Source of the DNA: Luteipulveratus halotolerans
Lineage (GTDB): Bacteria; Actinomycetota; Actinomycetes; Actinomycetales; Dermatophilaceae
Assembly (NCBI RefSeq): GCF_001247745.1
Contig: NZ_LAIR01000002.1
Span: 3,720,001 to 3,784,000 of the forward strand
Reading direction: 5' to 3'
Length of the DNA stretch: 64,000 bases
The position numbers and the translations under genes are program-made. Below are positions 50,481-60,404 of this stretch, one piece after another. The notes below the pieces were generated by a model. The model saw only the letters and a program-made list of their open reading frames with translations. It searched no databases and had not been told where the DNA came from. Each line of letters begins with the position of its first letter. Within the stretch, counting starts at the first letter, position 1.

Positions 50481-51935
50481 GTGAGCGAGGACAAGCCCGA
50501 CCTGGCCCATGTGTGGCACTCCACCGTGATGGCGCTGGAGGAGACGGGCATCGCCGCTCGTGACCGAGCCTTCCTGCGCCTGACCCGTCTCGTCGGCCTC
50601 GTCGACCAGACCGCGCTGCTCGCCGTCCCGTTCGACCACACCAAGGACATCCTCGAGACGTCTCTGCGCGAGCCCGTCTCGAGCGCGCTCAGTCGGCTGC
50701 TCGACCGTGACGTACGACTCGCCGTCACCGTCGACCCCCAGCTGCAGCAGACCGTCAGCGCCAGCGCCGAGGCCAAGGACGCCGGCATCGGGGAGGACGA
50801 GGTCGCCGAGACCGATGCCGAGGAGGCCGGTACGCCGGCGCCCGCCCTGATCCGACCGGTCCGTGCCTCCAACCGGCCGCCGGTCGAGCCGGTCACCGAC
50901 GCTCGGCTCAACCCGAAGTACACCTTCGACACGTTCGTCATCGGCGCGAGCAACCGGTTCGCGCACGCGGCTGCGTTCGCCGTGGCCGAGGCGCCGGCGA
51001 AGTCGTACAACCCGCTGTTCGTCTACGGCGACTCCGGGCTCGGCAAGACGCACCTGCTGCACGCCATCGGCCACTACGTGCGCAACCTCTACCCGAGCAT
51101 GCGGGTGCGCTACGTGAACTCCGAGGAGTTCACCAACGACTTCATCAACTCCATCCGCGACGACAAGGCGAGCAGCTTCCAGAAGCGCTACCGCGACGAC
51201 GTCGACGTGCTCCTCATCGATGACGTGCAGTTCTTGCAGGGCAAGGACGGCACGCAGGAGGAGTTCTTCCACACGTTCAACGCGCTGCACGACAGCGAGA
51301 AGCAGATCGTGCTGACCAGCGATCAGCCGCCCAAGAAGCTCAGCGGCTTCGCCGACCGGATGCGTTCGCGCTTCGAGTGGGGTCTGCAGACCGACGTCAC
51401 GCCGCCCGATCTCGAGACACGGATCGCGATCCTGCGCAAGAAGGCCATCGCCGAGCGCATGAACGTGCCCGACGACGTACTCGAGCTGATCGCGAGCAAG
51501 TTCTCCACCAACATCCGCGAGCTCGAGGGCGCGCTGATCCGCGTCATGGCGTTCGCGTCGCTGTCGCAGCAGCCGGTCGACCAGCAGGTCGCCGGCTACG
51601 TGCTCAAGGACCTCGTCCCGAGCGCCGGCAGCAGTCAGATCACGGCGACGCTGATCATGACCAAGACGGCTGAGTACTTCCACGTCTCGGTCGAGGAGCT
51701 GTGCGGCTCGTCCCGCTCGCGCACGCTCGTGACCGCACGCCAGATCGCGATGTACCTGTGCCGCGAGCTCACCGAGCTCTCGCTCCCGAAGATCGGCCAG
51801 CAGTTCGGCGGACGCGACCACACCACGGTCATGCACGCCGACCGCAAGATCCGCCAGCTCATCGGTGAGCGGCGCCCGATCTACGACCAGATCACCGAGC
51901 TGACCGGTCAGATCACCCGCGCAGCCGCCGGCTGA
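50481..51935 (+). CDS. dnaA: Chromosomal replication initiator DnaA
   Basis: A 484-aa AAA+ initiator. Domain I spans 1-85, with an acidic linker (domain II) to about 140. Domain III contains the Walker A GDSGLGKTHLLHA and Walker B LLIDDVQFL. Domain IV has the box-recognition motif GGRDHTTVMHADRKI. Domain II is short compared with Streptomyces. The start is GTG. oriC lies directly downstream. Confidence 0.98.
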   Translation: MSEDKPDLAHVWHSTVMALEETGIAARDRAFLRLTRLVGLVDQTALLAVPFDHTKDILETSLREPVSSALSRLLDRDVRLAVTVDPQLQQTVSASAEAKDAGIGEDEVAETDAEEAGTPAPALIRPVRASNRPPVEPVTDARLNPKYTFDTFVIGASNRFAHAAAFAVAEAPAKSYNPLFVYGDSGLGKTHLLHAIGHYVRNLYPSMRVRYVNSEEFTNDFINSIRDDKASSFQKRYRDDVDVLLIDDVQFLQGKDGTQEEFFHTFNALHDSEKQIVLTSDQPPKKLSGFADRMRSRFEWGLQTDVTPPDLETRIAILRKKAIAERMNVPDDVLELIASKFSTNIRELEGALIRVMAFASLSQQPVDQQVAGYVLKDLVPSAGSSQITATLIMTKTAEYFHVSVEELCGSSRSRTLVTARQIAMYLCRELTELSLPKIGQQFGGRDHTTVMHADRKIRQLIGERRPIYDQITELTGQITRAAAG

Positions 51936-52816
51936 CGCTCCTCGCCTCACACGCCGTCGTACGACGGTCTCTCCCGCTCTCCGGGCGCACCCACCTCGGT
52001 CGGTGCGCCCGTCGGCGTACCCGGCTGGCATGACAGAGCGCGCGCGACACGACTCAACCGCACCTCGAAGGTGACCCGCATCTGGTTGTCCACAGGCTGG
52101 GGACAAGCCTGGGGACAACCTTGGGGACGAGCGTGTGGACAGGATGTGCACACCGGGATCACACGTTCCGAGCCCAGCGGAGCATCGAGCGCGCGCATCG
52201 AGCACCAACACGCGGAACTACACCCACGGAACTCCGACATTCCGGGCCCCTCCGCGCTGTGTACCCACGTTATCCACAGGCTGGGGACAAGCCTGTGCAC
52301 ACAGCACATGCGTGCACTTCTGCCCCACATTCATCACCCGACACACCCAGAACACGGCACAACTGCCCCCAAGGGCTGCGTACAACCTGTGGATCGCGGG
52401 TCGAAAGCCTGGGGACGGCCAGTGCGCCGGTGGGGTTGTCCCCAGGGAAGCCGAGTTATCCACAGGCTCCGGCACAGCGTTGTGCACAACGGCGATCCGC
52501 GCGATCTCGGCCCGCGCGACCGCTGTCCACAGAATCCACAGCTGCTACGACGACGATCACCCTTCCCGACTGGCTCCGCTCCGCCCCGCGTACCTGGGGA
52601 TGGAGGGCACGACGAGGAATCGGGCGGCCGCCGCCCCACAGGGGCGGACGACGTGTTGGAATGCCACCCACGACCCGACTAGGGTCGGCTCGCACCCGCT
52701 CCATGGCGCGGGTGCTTCCCCGCTCCGGGCCGCTCCGCGTGCCCGCACACCAACTCAGACGACGGACGTCGGCGTACCGGGCCTCGACCGGACGCGACAG
52801 GGCAAGGACGGTGGAC
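51936..52816. other. Replication origin oriC (dnaA-dnaN gap)
   Basis: 881 bp without a gene. DnaA boxes occur in three groups. Group 1: TTGTCCACA at 52086, then TGGGGACAA at 52098 and 52110, TGGGGACGA at 52122 and TGTGGACAG at 52134. Group 2: TTATCCACA at 52270, TGGGGACAA at 52282, TGTGCACAC at 52294. Group 3: TGTGGATCG at 52388, TGGGGACGG at 52410, TTGTCCCCA at 52436, TTATCCACA at 52456, TTGTGCACAA at 52480. Boxes in groups 1 and 2 are stepped by exactly 12 bp. No clear AT-rich unwinding element is visible. 52540-52810 shows no boxes and must hold the dnaN promoter. Confidence 0.92.
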
Positions 52817-53947
52817 GTGAAGTTCCGGGTCGATCGCGACGTACTCGCCGAAGCCGTCACCTGGGCGGTGCGCGGCCTCTCCCCTCGCCCTCCCGTGCCC
52901 GTGCTCGCGGGTGTCCTGCTGGAGGCGACCGCCGAGGGGCTCACGCTGAGCGCCTTCGACTACGAGGTGTCGGCCAAGGTCACCGTCGACGCCGAGGTCG
53001 ACGAGCCGGGCACGGTGCTCGTGCTCGGCCGTCTGCTCGCCGAGATCTCGCGCAGCCTGCCGAGCAAGCCGGTCGAGATCACGACCGACGGCTCGAAGGT
53101 CCAGGTCACCTGCGGCTCCAGCCGCTTCAGCCTGCAGCAGATGCCGACCGACGACTACCCGACGCTGCCCGCCTCGCCGGATGCGACCGGCAGCATCGCC
53201 GGTGACGTCTTCACCCAGGCGGTCGCTCAGGTCTCCATCGCCGCCGACCGCGGCGACACGCTCCCGATCCTCACCGGCGTCCGGGTCGAGATCGAGGGCG
53301 AGAAGCTCACCCTCCTCGCCACCGACCGCTACCGCCTGGCCATGCGCGAGCTCACCTGGAACCCCGGCGCCACCGACGCCAGCCACGTCGCACTCATCCC
53401 CGCACGCACGCTGTCCGACACCGCCAAGGCGCTCGGCGCGTCCGGCTCGGTCGACATCGCGCTCGGCACCGCAGCGGGCGGTGACGGCCTGGTCGGGTTC
53501 GAGGCCGGTCAGCGGCGAGCCACGACGCGCCTGCTCGACGGCGAATACCCCAAGGTCACCTCGATCTTCCCCACCAGCGTCGACACCGTGTCGGTCATCG
53601 AGACCGCCGCGCTGACCGAGGCCGTCAAGCGTGTCTCGCTCGTCGCCGAGCGCAACACCCCTGTGCGCTTGCGGTTCAGCGAGGGCCAGGTCGCGATCGA
53701 GGCCGGCACCGGCGACGACGCGCAGGCCAGCGAGGCCGTCGAGGCGACGCTCACCGGCCCCGAGCTCGAGATCGCGTTCAACCCGCAGTTCCTGCTCGAC
53801 GGTCTGGGCGCCATCGGTACGCCGTTCGCGCGCCTGTCGTTCACCCAGCCCAGCCGTCCGGCCGTGCTGTCGGGCCAGGCCGAGGCTGACGGCGACGCCG
53901 ACGAGAGCTATCGCTACGTCCTGATGCCCGTCCGGTTCGCCAGCTGA
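52817..53947 (+). CDS. dnaN: DNA polymerase III sliding clamp (beta)
   Basis: A 376-aa ring-forming clamp with three similar domains. The start VKFRVDRDVLAEAVTWAVRG, the middle TDRYRLAMRELTW and the end YVLMPVR are typical. The GTG at 52817 is preferred to 52811 because AAGGA is better spaced. It tethers polymerase to DNA; position after oriC is conserved. Confidence 0.97.
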   Translation: MKFRVDRDVLAEAVTWAVRGLSPRPPVPVLAGVLLEATAEGLTLSAFDYEVSAKVTVDAEVDEPGTVLVLGRLLAEISRSLPSKPVEITTDGSKVQVTCGSSRFSLQQMPTDDYPTLPASPDATGSIAGDVFTQAVAQVSIAADRGDTLPILTGVRVEIEGEKLTLLATDRYRLAMRELTWNPGATDASHVALIPARTLSDTAKALGASGSVDIALGTAAGGDGLVGFEAGQRRATTRLLDGEYPKVTSIFPTSVDTVSVIETAALTEAVKRVSLVAERNTPVRLRFSEGQVAIEAGTGDDAQASEAVEATLTGPELEIAFNPQFLLDGLGAIGTPFARLSFTQPSRPAVLSGQAEADGDADESYRYVLMPVRFAS

Positions 53948-54016
53948 ACCCGGCGTACCGTCAGCACTGACATCTCAAGCGGCACACACCCTTTCGAGCG
54001 CGAAGGAGCATCGGCG

Positions 54017-55006
54017 ATGCAGCTGGGTCTGATCGGTCTGGGCAAGATGGGCGGCAACATGCGCGAGCGCATCCGCCGCGCAGGACACGAGGTCGTCGGC
54101 TTCGACCGCAACCCCGAGGTCAGCGACGTCGCCTCCCTCAAGGAGCTCGTCGACACGCTCGACGCCCCGCGCACGGTCTGGGTGATGGTGCCTGCAGGTG
54201 ACCCGACCCGCGAGACCGTCAAGGAGCTCTCCGGTCTGCTGGCCGAGGGCGACCTGGTCATCGACGGCGGCAACAGCAAGTTCACCGACGACCAGGCCAA
54301 CGCCGAGCTGCTGCAGGACAAGGGCATCGGCTACGTCGACTGCGGCGTCTCCGGCGGCATCTGGGGTCTGGACAACGGCTACGGCCTGATGTGCGGCGGC
54401 GACGAGCAGTACGTCGAGCGCGCGATGCCGATCTTCGACGCGCTGCGACCCGAGGGCCCGCGCGAGGAAGGGTTCGTCCACGCCGGCAAGGTCGGTGCCG
54501 GCCACTACGCCAAGATGGTCCACAACGGCATCGAGTACGGCCTGATGCAGGCCTACGCCGAGGGCTGGGAGCTGCTCGAGGCCAAGGACATCGTGGACGA
54601 CGTCCACGGCTGCTTCAAGGCCTGGACGCGCGGCACGGTCGTCCGCTCGTGGCTGCTCGACCTGATGGTCAAGGCGCTCGAGGAGACCCCGCACCTGGAA
54701 GGCGTCAGCCAGTACTCCACCGACTCCGGCGAGGGCCGCTGGACCCTCGAGGAGGGCATCAACCTCGCGGTGCCGATGCCGGTGCTCGCGGCCGCCCTCT
54801 TCTCCCGCTTCACCTCGCGCCAGGAGAACTCCCCGCAGATGCAGGCCGTCGCCGCGCTGCGCGGCCAGTTCGGTGGGCACGAGGTGATGAAGCACGGCGC
54901 GGAGCCCTGGAACGGCCCGAAGGAGGGCCAGGCCGAGGTCAGCCCCGCCGCCGAGCCCAAGCAGGACGGCAAGGCCAAGCCCGGCGCGAAGGCCAGCGAG
55001 CACTGA
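54017..55006 (+). CDS. gnd: 6-phosphogluconate dehydrogenase, decarboxylating (NAD-type short form)
   Basis: A 329-aa pentose-phosphate enzyme. The dinucleotide motif GLIGLGKMGGNM and catalytic segments IDGGNSKFTDD, CGVSGGIWG and KMVHNGIEYGLMQAYAEG are present. The length fits the short GndA/YqeC type, and the C-terminal 25 residues are a Lys/Ala/Pro tail. An AAGGAG ribosome site precedes the ATG. A gnd gene between dnaN and recF is common in actinomycetes. Confidence 0.95.
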   Translation: MQLGLIGLGKMGGNMRERIRRAGHEVVGFDRNPEVSDVASLKELVDTLDAPRTVWVMVPAGDPTRETVKELSGLLAEGDLVIDGGNSKFTDDQANAELLQDKGIGYVDCGVSGGIWGLDNGYGLMCGGDEQYVERAMPIFDALRPEGPREEGFVHAGKVGAGHYAKMVHNGIEYGLMQAYAEGWELLEAKDIVDDVHGCFKAWTRGTVVRSWLLDLMVKALEETPHLEGVSQYSTDSGEGRWTLEEGINLAVPMPVLAAALFSRFTSRQENSPQMQAVAALRGQFGGHEVMKHGAEPWNGPKEGQAEVSPAAEPKQDGKAKPGAKASEH

Positions 55007-55117
55007 CGGCCCGTACGCCGGCGCGGCCGGCCCCGCTCCGGCACCAGCGGTGCCCGCGGACGGCAGGCGCCGGCGTACGACTCTGCAGGATGACCGAGCA
55101 CGCACGAATGAGGTGAC

Positions 55118-56305
55118 ATGTACCTGCGTCACCTGTCGTTGATGGACTTCCGCTCCTACCCCACCGCCGAGGTCGAGCTGCAGCCCGGCATCACGACGTT
55201 CGTGGGGCTGAACGGGCAGGGCAAGACCAACCTCGTCGAGGCTGCCGGCTACCTCGCGAGCCTGTCCTCGCACCGCGTCGCGCAGGACGCACCGCTCGTG
55301 CGGGCCGGCGCGAGCCAGGCGATCATCCGTGCGGCCGTCGTGCGGGAGGGGCGCGAGCAGGTCGTCGAGCTCGAGATCAACCCCGGCAGGGCCAACCGCG
55401 CACGGCTCGGCCGCGCTCCCCTGACCCGCCCGCGCGACATCCTCGGCGCGCTGCGCACCGTGCTGTTCGCGCCGGAGGACCTGGCTCTGGTCAAGGGCGA
55501 CCCGTCCGAACGACGGGCGTTCCTGGACCAGCTGCTCATCGCCCGTCAGCCGCGCTGGGCGGGAGCACGGTCGGACTACGACAAGATCCTCAAGCAGCGC
55601 AACGCTCTGCTGAAGTCGGCAATGCCGTTGCTGCGCAAGGGAACTCGTCGACGCGTCGACCGTGATCCGCAGGAGGTCGAGGCCGCTCTGCACACGCTCG
55701 ACGTGTGGAACAGCCACCTCGCCGAGGTCGGCTCGTCTCTCGTCTACGCGCGACTGCGGCTGCTGCACGACCTGTCGCCGTACCTGTCCAAGGCCTACGA
55801 CGAGGTGAGCGCCGGGCGCGGAGCCGCGCAGGCGACGTACCGCTCGTCCTTGTACGACGAGATGGCCACGCGCATCGCCGGCGGCGAGGTGCCCGAGCAG
55901 GACGCGCTGCGTGAGGCGACGCTGGAGACCTTCGCGCAGGTCCGTGAGCAGGAGGTCGAGCGCGGCATCACGCTGGTCGGGCCGCACCGGGACGACCTTC
56001 TGCTGCAGCTCGGCGACCTGCCGGCCAAGGGGTACGCCAGTCATGGTGAGTCGTGGTCGTTCGCGCTGGGTCTGCGGATCGCGGCGTTCCAGCTGCTGCG
56101 CACCGACCTCGGCACGGATCCGGTGCTGGTGCTCGACGACGTGTTCGCCGAGCTCGACGCCGGTCGCCGGGAGCGGCTCGCGGCCATGGTCGAGGACGCC
56201 GAGCAGGTGCTCGTCACCGCTGCTGTGGCGGACGACGTGCCGCCCGCGCTGACCGGGCGGACCTTCCACGTGACCCTCGGGTCGGTTTCACGTGAACCCG
56301 CCTGA
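55118..56305 (+). CDS. recF: Recombination mediator RecF
   Basis: A 395-aa SMC-like ATPase that helps load RecA at gaps. It begins MYLRHLSLMDFRSYPTAEVE, with Walker A GLNGQGKTNLVEA. The signature SHGESWSFALGLRIAAF and Walker B VLVLDDVFAELD follow. The end contains a parS site (56284-56298), and its last 14 bp overlap the DUF721 gene. Confidence 0.97.
   Translation: MYLRHLSLMDFRSYPTAEVELQPGITTFVGLNGQGKTNLVEAAGYLASLSSHRVAQDAPLVRAGASQAIIRAAVVREGREQVVELEINPGRANRARLGRAPLTRPRDILGALRTVLFAPEDLALVKGDPSERRAFLDQLLIARQPRWAGARSDYDKILKQRNALLKSAMPLLRKGTRRRVDRDPQEVEAALHTLDVWNSHLAEVGSSLVYARLRLLHDLSPYLSKAYDEVSAGRGAAQATYRSSLYDEMATRIAGGEVPEQDALREATLETFAQVREQEVERGITLVGPHRDDLLLQLGDLPAKGYASHGESWSFALGLRIAAFQLLRTDLGTDPVLVLDDVFAELDAGRRERLAAMVEDAEQVLVTAAVADDVPPALTGRTFHVTLGSVSREPA
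56284..56298. other. parS site at the recF/DUF721 overlap
   Basis: GGTTTCACGTGAACC, close to consensus. The GTG of its centre (56292-56294) is the start codon of the DUF721 gene. Confidence 0.85.
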
Positions 56306-56897
56306 GCCGCGACCGAGCGGGGACGCCCCCGACGAGCGGGAGACGGTCGAGCAGCGCGCGACGACCGGGCCACCCGCTGCCGACGTCGCGCCCGAGGACA
56401 CGGTCGACGCCGCGACCGCCGCTCTCGCTCGCGTACGCCGTGCCGCCCGGGACCGAGGGCTGCGCCCCGGAACCCCCGCGATCCGCAAGCGGCGAGCCGG
56501 CGACATCGGCCGCTACGAGCGCACCGGCAGCAAGGCCGGTCGCGACCCCCTCGCCGTGGGCGACCAGGTCGACCGACTTGTCCGCGACCGTGACTGGCGA
56601 GTTGACGTCGCCGCCGGTGCCGTCATGGGCCGATGGCTGGAGATCGTCGGCCCGGACGTCGCATCGCACGCGACCCCGACGCAGTTCCAGGACAGCATCC
56701 TGACCGTGCGTGCCGACTCGACGGCCTGGGCGACCCAGCTCACCTGGATGAGCAGCACCATCCTCGGGCGCATGGAGGAGATCGTCGGCGCCGGGGTCGT
56801 GGTCGAGCTGAAGGTCGTGGGCCCGGCCGCACCGTCGTGGTCCCGGGGGATGCGGCGTACCCACGGCGGTCGAGGACCGCGTGACACCTATGGGTGA
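56292..56897 (+). CDS. DUF721 (DciA-like) protein
   Basis: A 201-aa protein. The first 100 residues are charged and disordered. The DUF721 domain (about 105-190: VMGRWLEIVGPDVASHATPT, WATQLTWMSSTILGRMEEIV) resembles the DciA helicase loader, so a replication role is plausible. Orthologues occupy this place between recF and gyrB in most actinobacteria (Rv0004). GTG start inside the parS palindrome. Confidence 0.9.
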   Translation: MNPPEPRPSGDAPDERETVEQRATTGPPAADVAPEDTVDAATAALARVRRAARDRGLRPGTPAIRKRRAGDIGRYERTGSKAGRDPLAVGDQVDRLVRDRDWRVDVAAGAVMGRWLEIVGPDVASHATPTQFQDSILTVRADSTAWATQLTWMSSTILGRMEEIVGAGVVVELKVVGPAAPSWSRGMRRTHGGRGPRDTYG

Positions 56898-57014
56898 GCG
56901 GCGTCGTTGTGGAGTGCGTTCACGCTTTCGATGTGCCTCGCTCCCCGGTTGCACGTACGGTGGCTCGTCGGGGAGTCGACAGAACGACCGCAACGTGAGG
57001 AAGAGACAGCCACT

Positions 57015-57950
57015 GTGAGCCGACCCGAGGGCCCGAGCGGCGACCGCACCGAAGGCGTTGGCCGGCCGACGGCTGATGATCCCGACGCCACCCAGACCGA
57101 CCTGCCCCGCGTGGCGCAGATGCCTGCAGCACCCAGCCAGCCTGCGGCGCCCGGCGGCTACGCGCGTGGCGCCTCACCGTTCCGGGCCCAGCAGGAGTCG
57201 GACGCCGACTCCACCCAGGCGTTCCGGCCGGGCGAGGTCGCCGATCACCCGACCCAGCCGGCCGCGTACGCCGCCGGCGGGCCGTCGTACGACGACGACC
57301 ACACCCAGGAGCGCGACTACGGCCTGCAGCAGCCTTCGTACGCCGCGGCGAGTCCTGCGCAGGACCTGTTCCGGGAGGACGACGGCTACGACGAGGCCTA
57401 CGTCACCGAGGAGCAGCCGCGTCACCGTGGCGGCATCCTCGCCCCGATCGCCGTGATCGCGCTGTCGGTGATCGCGCTCAGCGCGGCCTTCTTGTTCACA
57501 CGGGGTGGCGGCGACGACCAGGCGCAGTCGCCCGCTCCACTGCCCAGCGCGACCGCCACCCAGCCGAGCCCGACCCCGACGACCGAGGAGGGCAGCACCG
57601 ACGTGCCGACCTCCCCCACCCCGGCGCCGTGGACCCAGACCCCGACGCCGACCCCCTCGACCTCGACGTCTGCGCCGACCACGCAGTCCCCCACCTCGAC
57701 CAAGACCCAGCGCGCCAAGCTGCCCGGCGGCGTCAAGACCTGCAGCCAGACCGTCGGCGCCTCCCGCTCGACGACCTGCCCGTTCGCGCTCAACGTCGCG
57801 GCCGCGGTCTCCAGCAAGAACAAGCCGAAGGGCTCGTTCACGGTCAACGCCTACAGCAACGCCACCAAGAAGGACTACGTCATGCGCTGCAACGGCGGTG
57901 ACGTGACGGTCTGTCGCGGTGGCAAGCGGGCCGTCGTCTACATCGTCTGA
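57015..57950 (+). CDS. Membrane protein with extracellular C-terminal domain, unknown function
   Basis: A 311-aa protein. Residues 1-140 are a disordered cytosolic region rich in Asp/Gln/Pro/Tyr. A membrane helix (IAVIALSVIALSAAFLFT) is followed by a Thr/Pro/Ser linker to about 230. A small outside domain with four cysteines (VKTCSQTVG, STTCPFALNV, MRCNGG, VTVCRGG) ends the protein, so two disulfides are likely. The start is GTG. It lies between DUF721 and gyrB. No family was recognised. Confidence 0.7.
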   Translation: MSRPEGPSGDRTEGVGRPTADDPDATQTDLPRVAQMPAAPSQPAAPGGYARGASPFRAQQESDADSTQAFRPGEVADHPTQPAAYAAGGPSYDDDHTQERDYGLQQPSYAAASPAQDLFREDDGYDEAYVTEEQPRHRGGILAPIAVIALSVIALSAAFLFTRGGGDDQAQSPAPLPSATATQPSPTPTTEEGSTDVPTSPTPAPWTQTPTPTPSTSTSAPTTQSPTSTKTQRAKLPGGVKTCSQTVGASRSTTCPFALNVAAAVSSKNKPKGSFTVNAYSNATKKDYVMRCNGGDVTVCRGGKRAVVYIV

Positions 57951-58236
57951 GCGCCCGAGCCCGGCGCGCGCCAGCCAACGGCGCGCAGAGTCGTTCGGAC
58001 GTGGGGTCGTGATTCCCCTATCGCGTCTGCGTGTGTTCGGTGGCGACACGTGTCCACAGGGCCCTCCACGCGCACGTTCCTGTGCGGTCGACAGGTAGAC
58101 TGGACGACGGTCCGTGCGCTATCGACCACGGTTCCTGCCGGAGCCGTGGCCGACCCGGTCGCGCGGGCTCATCCACGCCACCTGCGTGGTCTGCGCCTGC
58201 GCCTGCAGGTGTGCGCCACGTGCGAGAAGGAGCACC

Positions 58237-60324
58237 GTGTCTGACGCGCCCGACGAGACGCCCGACATCACCCGCGCCGGCGAGACCGCTGCCGACACCC
58301 CTGCAGCGCCACCGCGTGCTCCCGAGGAGGAGAAGGCGTACGACGCCGACGCCATCACGGTTCTCGAGGGCCTGGAGGCGGTACGCAAGCGCCCCGGAAT
58401 GTACATCGGGTCGACGGGCGCGCGCGGTCTGCACCACCTGGTGCAGGAGATCGTCGACAACGCGGTCGACGAGGCGATGGCCGGCCACGGTGACTCCATC
58501 GAGGTGACGCTGCTCGCCGACGGCGGAGTGCGGGTCGTCGACCACGCCCGCGGCATCCCGGTCGGCATCAACAAGGCCTACGGCATCTCGACGGTCGAGC
58601 TCGTGCTCACCCAGCTGCACGCCGGTGGCAAGTTCGGTGGCGGCGGATACAAGGTCTCCGGCGGTCTGCACGGCGTCGGCTCCTCGGTCGTCAACGCGCT
58701 GTCGACCAGGCTCATCGCCGAGGTCCGCGTCGACGGCGACGTGCACCGGATGGAGTTCGCCGACGGCGTGCGCCTGGCGCCGCTGGAGGTCGTCGGTTCC
58801 ACCGACCCCGGCGACACGGGCACGACGATCACGTTCTGGGCCAACGGCGACATCTTCGAGACGACCGACTACGACTTCGACACACTGCGGGCGCGCTTCC
58901 AGCAGATGGCGTTCCTCAACAAGGGCCTGTCGATCTCGCTGACCGACGAGCGCCCCCACGAGATCGAGGCGGGCGAGGCCGACGAGGCCGCGGCCGAGGG
59001 CCAGACGGTCGACTCGAAGCCGCAGACCGTCACCTACCGCTACGACGACGGTCTCATCGACTACGTCAAGCACCTCAACTCCTCCAAGCGCAGCGAGCCG
59101 GTCCACGAGGACGTCATCGCGTTCGAGGCCGAGGACCCCGAGCGGCTGCTGTCCGTCGAGCTGGCCATGCAGTGGACGACGGCGTTCAGCGAGTCGGTCC
59201 ACACCTACGCCAACGCGATCAACACCCATGAGGGTGGTACGCACGAGGAGGGCTTCCGCACCGCGCTCACCTCACTGATCAACGCCTTCGCCCGCCAGCA
59301 GAAGCTCCTGCGCGACAAGGACGACAACCTCACCGGTGAGGACATCCGCGAGGGTCTCACCGCGGTCGTGTCGGTCAAGATCGGTGAGCCGCAGTTCGAG
59401 GGCCAGACCAAGACCAAGCTCGGCAACTCCGAGGTACGCGGTTTCGTCGCCTCCTCGGTGCGCGACGAGCTCGGCCACTGGCTGGAGGCGCACCCCAACG
59501 AGGGCAAGGCGATCGTGCGCAAGGCGGCCCAGGCTGCCGCAGCCCGCATGGCGGCGCGCAAGGCCCGCGAGGCCACCCGTCGTAAGGGCCTGCTGGAGTC
59601 CGGCGGTCTGCCCGGCAAGCTCAAGGACTGCCAGTCCAACGACCCGACGATCTCCGAGGTCTTCATCGTCGAGGGCGACTCGGCCGGTGGCTCGGCGGTG
59701 CAGGGGCGCAACCCGCACAACCAGGCGATCCTGCCGATCCGCGGCAAGATCCTCAACGTCGAGAAGGCCCGCATCGACAAGGTGCTGGCCAACAACGAGG
59801 TCCAGGCGCTCATCTCCGGCTTCGGCACGGGCATCGGCGAGGACTTCGACATCACCAAGGCGCGCTATCACAAGATCGTGCTGATGGCCGACGCCGACGT
59901 CGACGGCATGCACATCCGCACCCTGCTGCTGACGCTGCTGTTCAGGTTCATGCGCCCGCTGATCGAGGCCGGCTACGTCTACCTCGCGCAGCCGCCGCTC
60001 TACCGCATCAAGTGGTCCAACCACGAGCACGAGTTCGCCTTCTCCGACCGTGAGCGCGACGCGCTGATGAAGGAGGGCCAGTCCAAGGGCTGGCGGCTGC
60101 CCAAGGACAACGCGGTGCAGCGCTACAAGGGTCTGGGCGAGATGAACTACGAGGAGCTGTGGGAGACCACCATGGATCCCGACCACCGCATCCTGCTCCA
60201 GGTCACCCTCGACGACGCCGCGGCTGCTGACGAGATCTTCGCGGTGCTCATGGGCGAGGACGTCGAGTCGCGCCGCGGGTTCATCCAGAAGAACGCCAAG
60301 GACGTGCGCTTCCTTGACATCTGA
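58237..60324 (+). CDS. gyrB: DNA gyrase subunit B
   Basis: A 695-aa ATPase subunit. A 35-residue acidic extension precedes the GHKL domain (VRKRPGMYIGSTGARGLHHL, VDNAVDEAMAG). The transducer and TOPRIM follow (EGDSAGGSAVQGRN, and DADVDG metal site). The end KNAKDVRFLDI is typical. GTG at 58237 after GAAGGAGCACC. The 286-bp gap upstream contains TAGACT (58096-58101), a possible -10, and a TGTCCACAG DnaA-box-like site near 58049. Confidence 0.97.
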   Translation: MSDAPDETPDITRAGETAADTPAAPPRAPEEEKAYDADAITVLEGLEAVRKRPGMYIGSTGARGLHHLVQEIVDNAVDEAMAGHGDSIEVTLLADGGVRVVDHARGIPVGINKAYGISTVELVLTQLHAGGKFGGGGYKVSGGLHGVGSSVVNALSTRLIAEVRVDGDVHRMEFADGVRLAPLEVVGSTDPGDTGTTITFWANGDIFETTDYDFDTLRARFQQMAFLNKGLSISLTDERPHEIEAGEADEAAAEGQTVDSKPQTVTYRYDDGLIDYVKHLNSSKRSEPVHEDVIAFEAEDPERLLSVELAMQWTTAFSESVHTYANAINTHEGGTHEEGFRTALTSLINAFARQQKLLRDKDDNLTGEDIREGLTAVVSVKIGEPQFEGQTKTKLGNSEVRGFVASSVRDELGHWLEAHPNEGKAIVRKAAQAAAARMAARKAREATRRKGLLESGGLPGKLKDCQSNDPTISEVFIVEGDSAGGSAVQGRNPHNQAILPIRGKILNVEKARIDKVLANNEVQALISGFGTGIGEDFDITKARYHKIVLMADADVDGMHIRTLLLTLLFRFMRPLIEAGYVYLAQPPLYRIKWSNHEHEFAFSDRERDALMKEGQSKGWRLPKDNAVQRYKGLGEMNYEELWETTMDPDHRILLQVTLDDAAAADEIFAVLMGEDVESRRGFIQKNAKDVRFLDI

Positions 60325-60404
60325 CATGGCTACGCAGGCGGAGGGCCCCTGGCCGGAGCCGGCCGCGACCGTCGTACGAATCTGCATGAAGGACAAGGGA
60401 ACTC

